Positions 24,986-33,309 of a DNA stretch of 64,000 nucleotides are shown here, one piece after another. The DNA is from MWCR01 sp049325475 (lineage in GTDB: Bacteria > Patescibacteriota > Patescibacteriia > 2-12-FULL-60-25). The stretch is taken from positions 310,001 to 374,000 of the forward strand of contig JBMOLN010000007.1 in the NCBI GenBank assembly GCA_049325475.1, in the 5' to 3' direction. Positions within the stretch are counted from its first letter, which is position 1, and each line of letters starts with the position of its first letter. The position numbers and the translations under genes are program-made. The notes under the pieces are model-generated. The model was not told the origin of the DNA. It saw only the letters and a program-made list of their open reading frames with translations, and did not search any database.

Positions 24986-25807
24986 CTAAATATCTTGGCA
25001 ATTATCACAATAAAATACGCTTCGGCCGTTCAATTTCTTTCGTTTCACAATTGCTCCACATTTCTTGCAAATCTCACCTTCGCGTCGAAACACTTTTAGA
25101 TATTTTTGAAAACTCCCCATCTCACCGCCCGGCAAGCGATAATCCGAAAAAGTCGTTCCACGACTTTTTATCGCCTTGGTCAGCGTCGCAACAACCGCTT
25201 TATACAACTCTGCGACCTCATCCTCCGCCAAACTGTCCGCCCTGCGCAAAGGATGAATGCCGGCCATAAATAAAACTTCATTTGCATATATATTTCCCAG
25301 CCCCGAGATTTTCGTTTGATCCAACAATGCCGCATGCACCGACCGCTTGCCGACGAGCGCCGCCTCCAAGTCGCGCAAGCTAAAAGCGGGGGAGAGCACA
25401 TCAGCGCCGATTTTCTTTTGCGCTTCAAACGTCGCGAAGGCTTTAGAGTCCCAAATCTCGCAAGTCGCAAAAGTCCGCACATCCGCCAAATGCAAATCAC
25501 CATCGCCATCGAGTTTAATCGTCAGCCGGCAAAATCGTGGAATGTCGTCCCTCAAGAAAATCTGCCCCGTCATGCGCAGATGGATTACCATCCAAACTTC
25601 AAACTCCAATTTTAAAACTACAAATTTTCCGAGCCGGCTTACATTTATTATCTCTGCGCCCACTATTTTATCGCGCAGTTCATCAATATCAACTTCACCA
25701 AATAACCGTCGCGTATAATCGTAAGTCTGCAAATCCAAAATCCGCCTGCCGACAATCAGGTTTTGCAAATCGCTGACGATTGATTGTACTTCCGGGCCTT
25801 CGGGCAT
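24986..25807 (-). CDS. mutM: Formamidopyrimidine-DNA glycosylase
   Basis: A 273-residue base-excision repair enzyme. MPEGPEV gives the catalytic Pro at position 2 and Glu at 3; LGKFVVLKLE supplies the conserved Lys near 57; ISGLGNIYANEVLFMAGIHP is the helix-two-turn-helix; and the C-terminal zinc finger is ICKKCGAIVKRKKLNGRSVF followed by YCDNC. It removes oxidised purines such as 8-oxoguanine and nicks the strand. The second residue pattern is EGPEV rather than the usual ELPEV; other residues are intact. It is upstream of the DUF2202 gene on the same strand. Confidence 0.95.
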   Translation of the reverse strand: MPEGPEVQSIVSDLQNLIVGRRILDLQTYDYTRRLFGEVDIDELRDKIVGAEIINVSRLGKFVVLKLEFEVWMVIHLRMTGQIFLRDDIPRFCRLTIKLDGDGDLHLADVRTFATCEIWDSKAFATFEAQKKIGADVLSPAFSLRDLEAALVGKRSVHAALLDQTKISGLGNIYANEVLFMAGIHPLRRADSLAEDEVAELYKAVVATLTKAIKSRGTTFSDYRLPGGEMGSFQKYLKVFRREGEICKKCGAIVKRKKLNGRSVFYCDNCQDI

Positions 25808-25824
25808 AAACTATGCTCACTTTA

Positions 25825-25971
25825 TTCGCCTAATCACCAATAATCAAGCTCCAATAACCGATGAATAACCAATTCTTCAATAACTGAATAATAACCAATT
25901 GATTATTGTTTAAATTGGTTATTGATAATTGATTGGTGATTGTTTTGTTGGTGCTTGGTTATTATTTAAAG
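25825..25971. repeat. AATAACCAAT-type inverted and direct repeats downstream of the S23 gene
   Basis: The stretch contains CACCAATAATCAAGC, CCAATAACCGATGAATAACC and then inverted forms (TTGGTTATTGATAATTG, GGTGATTGTTTTGTTGGTGC). TGATTGTTTTGTTGGTG-type sequence recurs directly at 26374-26398 on the other side of the S23 gene. Confidence 0.65.
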
Positions 25972-26328
25972 CTATTTATGTTTATTTTCGAGTTTATAAA
26001 TAATCACAGAGAATATCCGCTTCAGCTCATAAGCTTCTTGAATTTCGATCTTGATATCATTTGTTCTGTCATGATTGGCCTCTAATAATAATTCCAACCA
26101 ATAATGAGATTCTTTTACTTCTTTACGTGAAATTCTTAACCTGAATATAAAATCTTTTTGACCGAGTGCATCATTTGCTTCACGATAATTTGCTCCAATG
26201 GAACCTGTAGATCTTACCAATTGCCTAACAATTTCTTGATTGATTGTATTATGAGGTAATGACTTACACAGAATAATAATCCTTTTCGCAAATTGGAGTG
26301 TACGCTCCTCTAAATCATAATCACTCAT
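25972..26328 (-). CDS. S23-like four-helix-bundle protein
   Basis: A 118-residue all-helical protein of the 23S rRNA intervening-sequence (S23/IVP) family: LEERTLQFAKRIIILCKSLP, IVRQLVRSTGSIGANYREAN, DFIFRLRISRKEVKESHYWL and IQEAYELKRIFSVIIYKLEN. The RSxxSIxANYxEA core is the family signature. Members assemble into pentamers and are related to the DGR accessory protein Avd. It is not inside rRNA here. AT-rich repeats flank both sides (25825-25971 and 26329-26405), so the gene plus arms may be a mobile cassette. Confidence 0.9.
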   Translation of the reverse strand: MSDYDLEERTLQFAKRIIILCKSLPHNTINQEIVRQLVRSTGSIGANYREANDALGQKDFIFRLRISRKEVKESHYWLELLLEANHDRTNDIKIEIQEAYELKRIFSVIIYKLENKHK

Positions 26329-26405
26329 AACATTGGATATTGGGTTATTACAGCATTGGTTATTTATTGGTTATTGTTTTGTTGGTGATTGGTCATTGTT
26401 GAATA
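26329..26405. repeat. AATAACCAAT-type repeat upstream of the S23 gene
   Basis: TTGGTTATTTATTGGTTATT and TGTTTTGTTGGTGATTGG are close copies of sequence at 25915-25965. Together with that block they bracket the S23 gene. Confidence 0.65.
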
Positions 26406-26587
26406 AACTGCACCCTCCCCACCTCCCCCGTAGTCAGGCGCACTTTGATGCCTCGCGGATGCACGGGAATGCTCGTCAGAATATCTTTAACAATACCCTG
26501 CGTCATTTCGCCGGTTTTTTGATGATTTTTCTGAACAATTACAACCACCGATCCGGGTTTTATGTTTTTACGTATTGTTCCATCCAT
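26393..26587 (-). CDS. ywbE: YwbE-family protein
   Basis: A 64-residue protein started at the ATG at 26587. MDGTIRKNIKPGSVVVIVQK, TGEMTQGIVKDILT and HPRGIKVRLTTGEVGRVQ match the small YwbE (DUF2196) family, a beta-barrel-like fold resembling RNA-binding KOW/SH3 modules. The function is unknown. Its last codons overlap repeat sequence. Confidence 0.9.
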   Translation of the reverse strand: MDGTIRKNIKPGSVVVIVQKNHQKTGEMTQGIVKDILTSIPVHPRGIKVRLTTGEVGRVQFIQQ

Positions 26588-26715
26588 ACCAAATAATGTA
26601 AACTGACAACTAACAACTGACAAGAGTCTACTTAAAGAACTCCGAATTCTGAACGCTGAACTCCGAACTCCGAATCTGGTTACTGGCCACTGGTCACTAT
26701 GACTATGACTTTAGA
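26588..26715. repeat. Mosaic of short tandem repeats
   Basis: ACTGACAACTAACAACTGAC, AACTCCGAATTCTGAACGC-like units, and CTGGTTACTGGCCACTGG with ACTATGACTATGAC follow one another. The same order of blocks appears at 27840-27980, in a different gap, so the mosaic has been copied as a unit. Confidence 0.7.
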
Positions 26716-27828
26716 CTAGGACTCATCCTCCGCTAAGACGGAGTTTATGATTTTCGCGCTTTCCCAAGGTTTAAATTCCGGATCAATCTCCGTAAAATAA
26801 TCTTTAATCAGATTAAATGTTTTTTCCGCTCCGTCCGCGTCGCATCCGTAATCGGCTATCAGAGCTTTTTTATATTCCGATTCCCAACTCTCCCAGCTAT
26901 TTGCGCTTTTTGTAAATTCTGTGGTTTTAAAGACGGTTGCAATTGTTTCGGCCCAGCTTTCGACCAGTAATACTCTGTAAGCTGTCGCGTCTTTTTTGTC
27001 TTCGATGGATTTTTCCCACTGTGCCACGTACTCCGAATCAGGTGCGCTTCCCGAGTCGACCATCTCTTGCTGGCGCAGCCAAAAACCGGCTTTAACATTT
27101 GCCGGCATCGGCAATTTCCCCGGATCCGCGCTATGGGCGAATTCATGAAAAAAACTCTCCCTCAAAGCCTTTTTGTAACCGTATTCTTTCATCAAGTCCG
27201 CGTTGCAGTAAATACTTGAAGTTTTATCCAGATTGGAAAAGCCGCTGGTGCAAACGGTTTCCCAATTTCCCGAGTGTTGGTCAAAATCCGCATCCGCAAA
27301 CACTTGCTTGCTTTGCCTGTCATTAAACGATGGCCTGTCCAAAAAAACAATTTGTGAATTGATAGCGCGCGAAGTCCATGCGCGCGGAAGCGCGGCCGTT
27401 AAATTATTCATGCCGCCGACATCAATAGGCATAAGATCCGGATTGATTATTGCCTGCGCCCCGCCTTTGTTAATCAGGGAACCGCGCGTTTTTAACCATT
27501 CCGCCCGCGGCAAGGCGGTATGACCAAGCAAATAGGCGGCATTCCCGTCCGCGCCGTCCACGTCTCCCGATTTTTCGGTCAGCATTTTCGCTAACTTTGC
27601 TTTTGCTTCAACATATTCCGCGCTTTGTTCTTGCTCTGCCGCCGCATGCATTGGTCTTTTTTCCGCGGCCGCGCAGGCCTGCGTCATCATCGCGGCTATT
27701 GAGGCTGTGAGGATCTTTTTACCCGGCCATCTTTCGATTATGTCAGCGGCAATTTTTCTGATCGATTTTAAATACCGATCCGCTTCTGAAGCTTGATTCG
27801 GCATTTTGAATGCTGGTTCTTTAAACAT
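26716..27828 (-). CDS. HExxH metallopeptidase-like protein
   Basis: A 370-residue protein. The zinc site is FFHEFAHSADPG (about residues 225-236), and a downstream Glu in VESWAETIATVF could be the third ligand, as in gluzincins. A hydrophobic stretch near residues 40-56 (ILTASIAAMMTQACAAA) may be a signal or anchor, preceded by about 37 residues, which is long for a signal peptide. The middle region has ISQIVFLDRP-like beta segments. I do not recognise a named subfamily. The ATG at 27828 is preferred over a TTG 9 bp upstream. Confidence 0.7.
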   Translation of the reverse strand: MFKEPAFKMPNQASEADRYLKSIRKIAADIIERWPGKKILTASIAAMMTQACAAAEKRPMHAAAEQEQSAEYVEAKAKLAKMLTEKSGDVDGADGNAAYLLGHTALPRAEWLKTRGSLINKGGAQAIINPDLMPIDVGGMNNLTAALPRAWTSRAINSQIVFLDRPSFNDRQSKQVFADADFDQHSGNWETVCTSGFSNLDKTSSIYCNADLMKEYGYKKALRESFFHEFAHSADPGKLPMPANVKAGFWLRQQEMVDSGSAPDSEYVAQWEKSIEDKKDATAYRVLLVESWAETIATVFKTTEFTKSANSWESWESEYKKALIADYGCDADGAEKTFNLIKDYFTEIDPEFKPWESAKIINSVLAEDES

Positions 27829-27837
27829 AATGTTCAA

Positions 27838-27972
27838 ACTATAAACTCACAACTAACAACTGACAAGAGTCTGCTTCAAGAACTCCGAATTCCGAATTCC
27901 GAACTCCGAACTCCGAACTCAGAATCTGGTTACTGGTTACTGGTTACTGGCCACTGGTCACTATGACTATGA
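27838..27972. repeat. Mosaic of short tandem repeats, second copy
   Basis: ACAACTAACAACTGACAAGA, a run of AACTCCGAATTCCG-like units, GGTTACTGGTTACTGGTTAC and CACTATGACTATGACTATGA. The order matches 26588-26715. Confidence 0.75.
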
Positions 27973-28779
27973 CTATGACTGGGACTTGGGTTTCAGCCGG
28001 ATATAAAGCAATGCGCCTGAAATAACGATAAGTATCGAGTAGAAGATGGGGTAGAAGGAGTCGGGTGCCGTAAAACTCGGCGGCATGACTCTGATAAAGT
28101 GATTGAAAAGCCTAAAACTTGTAAACCAAATTGCAAAAACCAAAATCGCCACGCCCGGCGTCATCTTTTTCTTCAAGATTACAATCGCTAGCGCAGTTCC
28201 AATCAGCGCCGCTATAAGCTCATAAATCTCTGTCGGATGCACCGGAAGCGGGGAGAGTATGGTCGCCTTGCCTTCGCTTATCTGATGCAAATGTGCATCG
28301 CTCAACATGGGAAACCTGACTCCCCAAGGCAGACTCGTTTCCGTGCCAAAACAACAACCATTCAAAAAACAGCCGATCCTCATCACTGCAATCCCAACTC
28401 CCAAGTTCGGCGCCAAAAGGTCGCCCAGCCGCCAAATATCAATCTTCAACCGCCGCGTAGCAATCCAGCCCGCAACCACGGCAAAAATAATTCCGCCGTA
28501 TTCCGAAAAGCCGGTCGCATTTAAACTCCAAATCCGCGCCGGATTATTCCAGTACAGATCAAAATTGATCAAAATATTCAGCAACCTCGCCCCCGGCAAA
28601 AAAGCCATTATCGCAATCACCAAAACCGTCAGTGACTTTTTAAGATTCAGCTCTGATCGCTTAAGCATCCAATAACTCCCCAAGGCCGCAATCAAAATCG
28701 CCAGCAACATGAAAAAGCGATACGAACTTATGTGTATCATCAAGCCAAATAGATTTGTATCAAGAAGAACTGGAAACAT
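27973..28779 (-). CDS. lgt: Prolipoprotein diacylglyceryl transferase
   Basis: A 268-residue membrane enzyme with about seven hydrophobic helices. The Lgt signature RIGCFLNGCCFGTETSLPWG lies at about residues 133-152 and HPTEIYELIAALIG at about 188-201. ISSYRFFMLLAI near the start is typical too. It transfers diacylglycerol to the Cys of lipoprotein precursors. This fits the lipobox-containing proteins in the window (15102, 24165, 33310, 39353, 8570). Confidence 0.95.
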   Translation of the reverse strand: MFPVLLDTNLFGLMIHISSYRFFMLLAILIAALGSYWMLKRSELNLKKSLTVLVIAIMAFLPGARLLNILINFDLYWNNPARIWSLNATGFSEYGGIIFAVVAGWIATRRLKIDIWRLGDLLAPNLGVGIAVMRIGCFLNGCCFGTETSLPWGVRFPMLSDAHLHQISEGKATILSPLPVHPTEIYELIAALIGTALAIVILKKKMTPGVAILVFAIWFTSFRLFNHFIRVMPPSFTAPDSFYPIFYSILIVISGALLYIRLKPKSQS

Positions 28780-28791
28780 GGGTTAATTATA

Positions 28792-28868
28792 AATAACAAA
28801 TAGCAAATAGCAAGAGTTGCTAAGTTTTTTAAGCTACTCTTGCTATTTGATATTTTCTATTTGTTATT
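28792..28868. repeat. Long imperfect inverted repeat
   Basis: AATAACAAATAGCAAATAGC plus AAGAGT (28792-28817) pairs with ACTCTTGCTATTTG...TATTTGTTATT (28836-28868). The arms also resemble the AATAACAAATAATAAAG arms of the S23 cassette at 62522. It lies between lgt and the 28864 gene and overlaps that gene's 3' end. Confidence 0.7.
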
Positions 28869-30939
28869 GTGAGGTTTTCGCCTTATCTGCGGTTATGCTG
28901 GCAAGAATCTTAACCATATCACCCTGGTAGTTTATCGTCGCGGTTCCACTTATATGGTAAGCGCCAACATCCTCTGTAACCGGCAAAGATAATGTCGCAA
29001 CACCTTCGTCTTCCATAAAAGTTCCCGTTATTATTCCTCCTTCATATTTGATGTTAACAGTTTTTGGCTCTTCTCCTCCCAAGACCATGGTTCCTGCATT
29101 CTCGCTGGAAGCTGTTATTGTAAGAGGTATGGGATTTGATTGCCCGATTAAATCTTGCAAATTAATGTTAAAATCACAGCCTTCTTCGGTCGCTTCGGCT
29201 TCGGCTTCAGCGATTTTTGCCTTGGCTTCTTCTGAAAAGATTACATCGGTTATTGTTATGGTTCCATTCGGCCACGAGCCGGATAAATCACTCAGCTTTG
29301 GGTAAAGCGGAACGCCAAACCTTTCATTCAAAAACTTACGGTAGGCATCTTCACCGCCCTCTTCGCCAAAAAAGATTCTAACGCCTTGGGCGATATCATG
29401 AACCGATATGTAATCATCTACCAAGAAACCTTGTTTATCATTCAACTTGAATCTGCCCGTGTCCTTCATCATTCTCTGTGTAAAGTGGTACAAAACGTCC
29501 ATTCTTATTTTTAGATCATCATGTTTTTGCAAGCCCTTCGGGCCAAAGCTCCTCTCTAAAAAATTCGACTCCTTAAACTTATCCATCAACATTTGCAGAT
29601 CCTTTTCTTTTTGCTCCACGATTTTGTCGTTTTCCAACCGGCTCTTAAACTGTCTTTCAAAAGATCTCATCACTCCATCGCGCACCATATCCATTTCGCG
29701 CTCATCCAGCTCGGGCATGCCCGCATCGCGCCTTGCCTCGTTCTGTTTGGCAATCGCCTCAATCGTTAGCTGACGCCTGACTCCGCGCATTTGTGTCCAG
29801 ACAGTTCCAAAATCACCGGGTTCATTGTTGTAACCGTAAAAATAATTATCAGATCCGTTCTTATATGCCTGGTACGCGGCCTCAACCTCATCGCTCTTCC
29901 AGCTTTGAATCTGATAATCAATCACCTCAACTGCTATCTTACCCGCGGTAGTAATCAAAAACTTATCCGCGATCTGCTCGCCAATAATCTTGGCCGCTTC
30001 TCTGTATTGCCCTTCAGCTGCATAGCCCGCCGCCTTTGCAACCGCTTCCACGTCTTCCGCCGCATCGCCGGCTAAGCCTTCAAGCGCGGATTTAAATGCC
30101 GATTCGGGTACGCGGGTTGCAATCTTGCCGCCCATTAAAATAGCCAGCTTCTGATTAAATCCGGCAACATCACCCTTTTGGTAATCATCGTACATGTCTT
30201 TATAGCTGTCATCCGTCAAAATATCATTCAAAACCTGCCCGCTGATAGTTTTGTCTGTAATCCCCATCTTCGCCAGTGTCAGCTCAACCATCTTATTGGC
30301 AATTTCATCCGAAACATCATTAATATTATCGCGCATCGTATCGTCCAATGCTTGCGAATGAATCCATTGTTTTGTTAAAACCGTTTCATCATCAACCTTA
30401 TTCGCCCCTAGCAAACTAAAATGGTACAACTCCACGGTCATCGTTCCTTTTTCCAGATCAACCACTTTAGGAACCAGATAATCCCATCTGTCTCCGTTAA
30501 AATAACTTGCCTGCAATTGGTCCGGATAAATCTCAGCCGGCAACTGGCTTTTATCGAATGCAAAGGTAACCGTCATTTTCTCATTCAATCTCACATCTCC
30601 GCTGGATTTAATCTCAACCGGCGAGCCAATCGGCGTAGCCTCGAGCGATGAATAATCCGGCGCACTATCCGGAGTCGAGATCTCCACCTCGGTCGCAGTC
30701 TCAAAAGCGCCCTTTGGGATGCTGATACTGACCTTATCTGTCGCCAAATCGCCCAGCTTCAAATCCGCATCACCGGCCGTCCCTGTCTTGGGTTCGGTGA
30801 TTACTTTTTCAAACTTCCAGCTCGTGTCCGCCGCCGGCCGTTCATCGCTTGATGACCTGCTTAAATACCACACGCCTGCGCCAATGAGCGCAAGTAAAAC
30901 AATTGCGATAGCGATAAAAATTGGGGCTTTTTTGTTCAT
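28864..30939 (-). CDS. Membrane-anchored protein with ZU5-like domain
   Basis: A 691-residue protein with one N-terminal membrane helix (about 5-25) and an outward-facing body. Residues about 50-175 resemble a ZU5-like domain (VSISIPKGAFETATEVEIST, VTFAFDKSQLPAEIYPD, YFNGDRWDYLVPKVVDLE). Residues 190-500 are mainly helical and charged with no family I know. The C-terminal 150 residues form beta-rich modules with repeated glycine turns (LSGSWPNGTITITDVIFSEE). It is possibly an envelope-associated structural protein. Confidence 0.65.
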   Translation of the reverse strand: MNKKAPIFIAIAIVLLALIGAGVWYLSRSSSDERPAADTSWKFEKVITEPKTGTAGDADLKLGDLATDKVSISIPKGAFETATEVEISTPDSAPDYSSLEATPIGSPVEIKSSGDVRLNEKMTVTFAFDKSQLPAEIYPDQLQASYFNGDRWDYLVPKVVDLEKGTMTVELYHFSLLGANKVDDETVLTKQWIHSQALDDTMRDNINDVSDEIANKMVELTLAKMGITDKTISGQVLNDILTDDSYKDMYDDYQKGDVAGFNQKLAILMGGKIATRVPESAFKSALEGLAGDAAEDVEAVAKAAGYAAEGQYREAAKIIGEQIADKFLITTAGKIAVEVIDYQIQSWKSDEVEAAYQAYKNGSDNYFYGYNNEPGDFGTVWTQMRGVRRQLTIEAIAKQNEARRDAGMPELDEREMDMVRDGVMRSFERQFKSRLENDKIVEQKEKDLQMLMDKFKESNFLERSFGPKGLQKHDDLKIRMDVLYHFTQRMMKDTGRFKLNDKQGFLVDDYISVHDIAQGVRIFFGEEGGEDAYRKFLNERFGVPLYPKLSDLSGSWPNGTITITDVIFSEEAKAKIAEAEAEATEEGCDFNINLQDLIGQSNPIPLTITASSENAGTMVLGGEEPKTVNIKYEGGIITGTFMEDEGVATLSLPVTEDVGAYHISGTATINYQGDMVKILASITADKAKTSQ

Positions 30940-30953
30940 ATTGTATGAATTAA

Positions 30954-31064
30954 TTCAAAAATCAAAATTCAAAATTCAAATTTTAAGAGGCCTTACGGCA
31001 TCAATTATATAAATATCACGCAGTGATTCAATTATTTTGGATTTTGAACTTTGCATTTTGAATT
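30954..31064. repeat. Two-hairpin repeat element, copy 2
   Basis: Left arm TTCAAAAATCAAAATTCAAA and right arm TTTTGAACTTTGCATTTTGA are inverted copies. The core is GAGGCCTTACGGCATC and ATCACGCAGTGATTC. It is the same architecture as at 36226-36338. Confidence 0.75.
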
Positions 31065-31129
31065 GTAAGTGCTTTGCATTAGTGATTTAGGATAGTCAGA
31101 TTATAACTCCAAATACATAAAAAAGACCA

Positions 31130-31210
31130 GCTTCTTACAAATTAACAAAAAACAAATAACAAAGTCCGCTCGTTGGGTTATTCTTTGTTCTTTATTATTC
31201 ATTGGTTGCT
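31130..31210. repeat. Small inverted repeat related to the S23 cassette arms
   Basis: ACAAAAAACAAATAACAAAG (about 31146) faces CTTTGTTCTTTATTATTCATT (about 31182). AATAATAAAGAACAAAG-type sequence is shared with 62522-62555, so this may be an empty relative of the S23 cassette. Confidence 0.5.
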
Positions 31211-31264
31211 TGGTAGTCGATTTATATCTGAAAAATTTTCAATAATCCCAAAACATCAACCCTT

Positions 31265-31912
31265 TTAGCGCAGTATGTAAATGGTATATATGTTAAATTT
31301 TTCTTTTTTGTACTTTTTGTAAATTTTTTTCAATATTTTTAATCCCGCTTTTTTACACTGCTCTTCAAATTCTTGCTCAAAAATCATATTATCCATCATG
31401 CCGATTTCCTTTCCGTCTATCTGTTTAAATTTTAGATAGGCTTTCTTGGATTGCTTTTGGGAAACGCTCATCACCGAAGACTTAAAGTCATCTCCTAAAA
31501 TATCTTCCGCCATGTGAATTACATAAATTTTACCTTTAGGACTTTTTATCTTTTTTAGATTGTTTAAAATATTTTGTCTTTTAGCGGCCGAATCAATACA
31601 TGAAAAAACATTTATCAATAAAACATCGCCGACTAGAAAATCTTTGGGTTTAAATTTCTCAATATCAGCCCTTATTGCTCTATATTGAACTTTCTTTTTA
31701 TTTAAATTAATGTCCACGCCCATCACAAACAGGCCTTTGTCCGTTAGAATTTTCAATACATGTCCTGTGCCGCAACCTGCATCCAGTATCGGTTCTAAAA
31801 ATTTTTTTCGTAATAAAAAGGGTTCTGTAATAAATTTTTTCAGATAAGTGGGAACGGTATAAAAATCAATTAACTTTACCCATTGAGCGTCTGTGGTATT
31901 TTTATTTTTCAT
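31265..31912 (-). CDS. Class I SAM-dependent methyltransferase
   Basis: A 215-residue basic protein. LEPILDAGCGTGHVLKIL (about residues 37-54) is motif I and LFVMGVDINLNKKK the acidic loop. GDVLLINVFSCIDSAAKRQN takes the motif IV position. The Lys-rich C-terminus (KILKKIYKKYKKEKFNIY) is unusual. Substrate unknown. It is 10 bp downstream of the ferric-reductase-like gene on the same strand, suggesting cotranscription. Confidence 0.8.
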   Translation of the reverse strand: MKNKNTTDAQWVKLIDFYTVPTYLKKFITEPFLLRKKFLEPILDAGCGTGHVLKILTDKGLFVMGVDINLNKKKVQYRAIRADIEKFKPKDFLVGDVLLINVFSCIDSAAKRQNILNNLKKIKSPKGKIYVIHMAEDILGDDFKSSVMSVSQKQSKKAYLKFKQIDGKEIGMMDNMIFEQEFEEQCKKAGLKILKKIYKKYKKEKFNIYTIYILR

Positions 31913-31922
31913 GATTTTAATA

Positions 31923-33227
31923 TTATAAACTAAACCTCTCCATGTGCAGCATTTCTTTTTCTACTCCCAATTGTTGCAACTGACTTGCCATCATATCCAT
32001 CATTTTGGGCGGTCCGCAGATAAAAATATCTTTATCTTTTACTCCGGTTGCTTTTGTATTCACTTCGTCCGCCGATAGAAAACCTTTTTCATTAAAAAAG
32101 TGATCATGAACTCTAAATTTAGCTTTCAGCTCGCGGCTAATCTCGCGTAGCCTATCAATATACACCGCATCTTCTTCATCATTGGCCGCATAAAACAAAT
32201 CCACCTCATAATCCGCTTTGCGCTTCAACAAATCCTCGGCCATGCTTTGGAAAGGCGTTATGCCGATTCCGCCCGCAATCCAAATCTGCTGCCTAAGTCT
32301 GGAATTTTTATAATTGAAAATCCCAAACGGACCTTCAACTTTGGCAGTAGCGCCCGGCTTTAACTGTTTTATCAGCTTTGTATAATCTCCCAAATCCTTA
32401 ATCGCTATGCGGATCGCGCTCTCATGCGGAGCAGATACAAAGCTAAAGGGATGACTCTCGCGTCCCAAGTTCTTATCGTCAAAACTTATAAAACAAAATT
32501 GACCGGATTCAAAGTCAAACTTTGTTTTTGGCTTGAGCGTGACTTCAGTCACATTGTGGTTTAAAAGTTTTACCTCAATCACTTCCATTTTAATCTTTGG
32601 CGCCACCAGCCATCCGAGCAACGTTTTATACGTATAAGCCGCAATCGCCAACGCAATTAAAATCAAAATATAAAACCGCAATGGCAGATAAGTCGCCGTA
32701 TGGCTGGGTATGAGCCAAATATGGAGCCCGGCAAGAATCAGCGCCAAGCCCATAAATTTATGTGTAATTTTCCAAATATCATAACGCGGCCGCAAGTATA
32801 AAGTAATCACAATTAAAATCACCATCCAAGCCAAAGCTAAAATTCCATAATTCACATCCCAGTATTTTCCGGGCAGTAAAAATCCTAAAATATCATTAAG
32901 TGACCAGCTCGCATATTTGCTGATTAAAAGCAGGGGATGGGCAAGCAATAAAATCACCGCGATTCGTCCCAACAGCTCATGCTTAATATATACATCATTT
33001 AAACCTTTAAATATTTTTTCCAAAGATTTCAATCGCGTGCTCAAAATAAAATTCAACGATAACAAAACCGCTCCAACCAGCCCGGCGATTTGCCCCAAGT
33101 TGGCGAGTGTTGCATCAAAACTGCTGAAATGCGGCGGATAAGTTGGTGCCAAAAACCATAAAATAACAGCAATAATCGCCAAACCGGCAATTATAATCCA
33201 ACTCAATGGCAGTCGTCTGCTTTGCAT
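31923..33227 (-). CDS. Ferric-reductase-like transmembrane oxidoreductase
   Basis: A 434-residue flavocytochrome. Six membrane helices occupy residues about 10-220, with pairs of His (HELLGRIAVILLLAHPLLL and ITHKFMGLALILAGLHIWL) that can bind b-type hemes. The C-terminal half has an FAD-binding domain (GRESHPFSFVSAPHE at about 255) and an NAD-binding domain (IWIAGGIGITPFQSMAEDL and IFICGPPKMMDMM). The arrangement matches COG4097-type reductases related to NADPH oxidases. It would carry electrons from NAD(P)H across the membrane. Confidence 0.9.
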   Translation of the reverse strand: MQSRRLPLSWIIIAGLAIIAVILWFLAPTYPPHFSSFDATLANLGQIAGLVGAVLLSLNFILSTRLKSLEKIFKGLNDVYIKHELLGRIAVILLLAHPLLLISKYASWSLNDILGFLLPGKYWDVNYGILALAWMVILIVITLYLRPRYDIWKITHKFMGLALILAGLHIWLIPSHTATYLPLRFYILILIALAIAAYTYKTLLGWLVAPKIKMEVIEVKLLNHNVTEVTLKPKTKFDFESGQFCFISFDDKNLGRESHPFSFVSAPHESAIRIAIKDLGDYTKLIKQLKPGATAKVEGPFGIFNYKNSRLRQQIWIAGGIGITPFQSMAEDLLKRKADYEVDLFYAANDEEDAVYIDRLREISRELKAKFRVHDHFFNEKGFLSADEVNTKATGVKDKDIFICGPPKMMDMMASQLQQLGVEKEMLHMERFSL

Positions 33228-33309
33228 AACTATTAATATCCATTATGTAGACAATACAAAAAAGACGCAAACTGCGCCTTTTTAAATCGCCAAATTTCTC
33301 AAGAGGATC

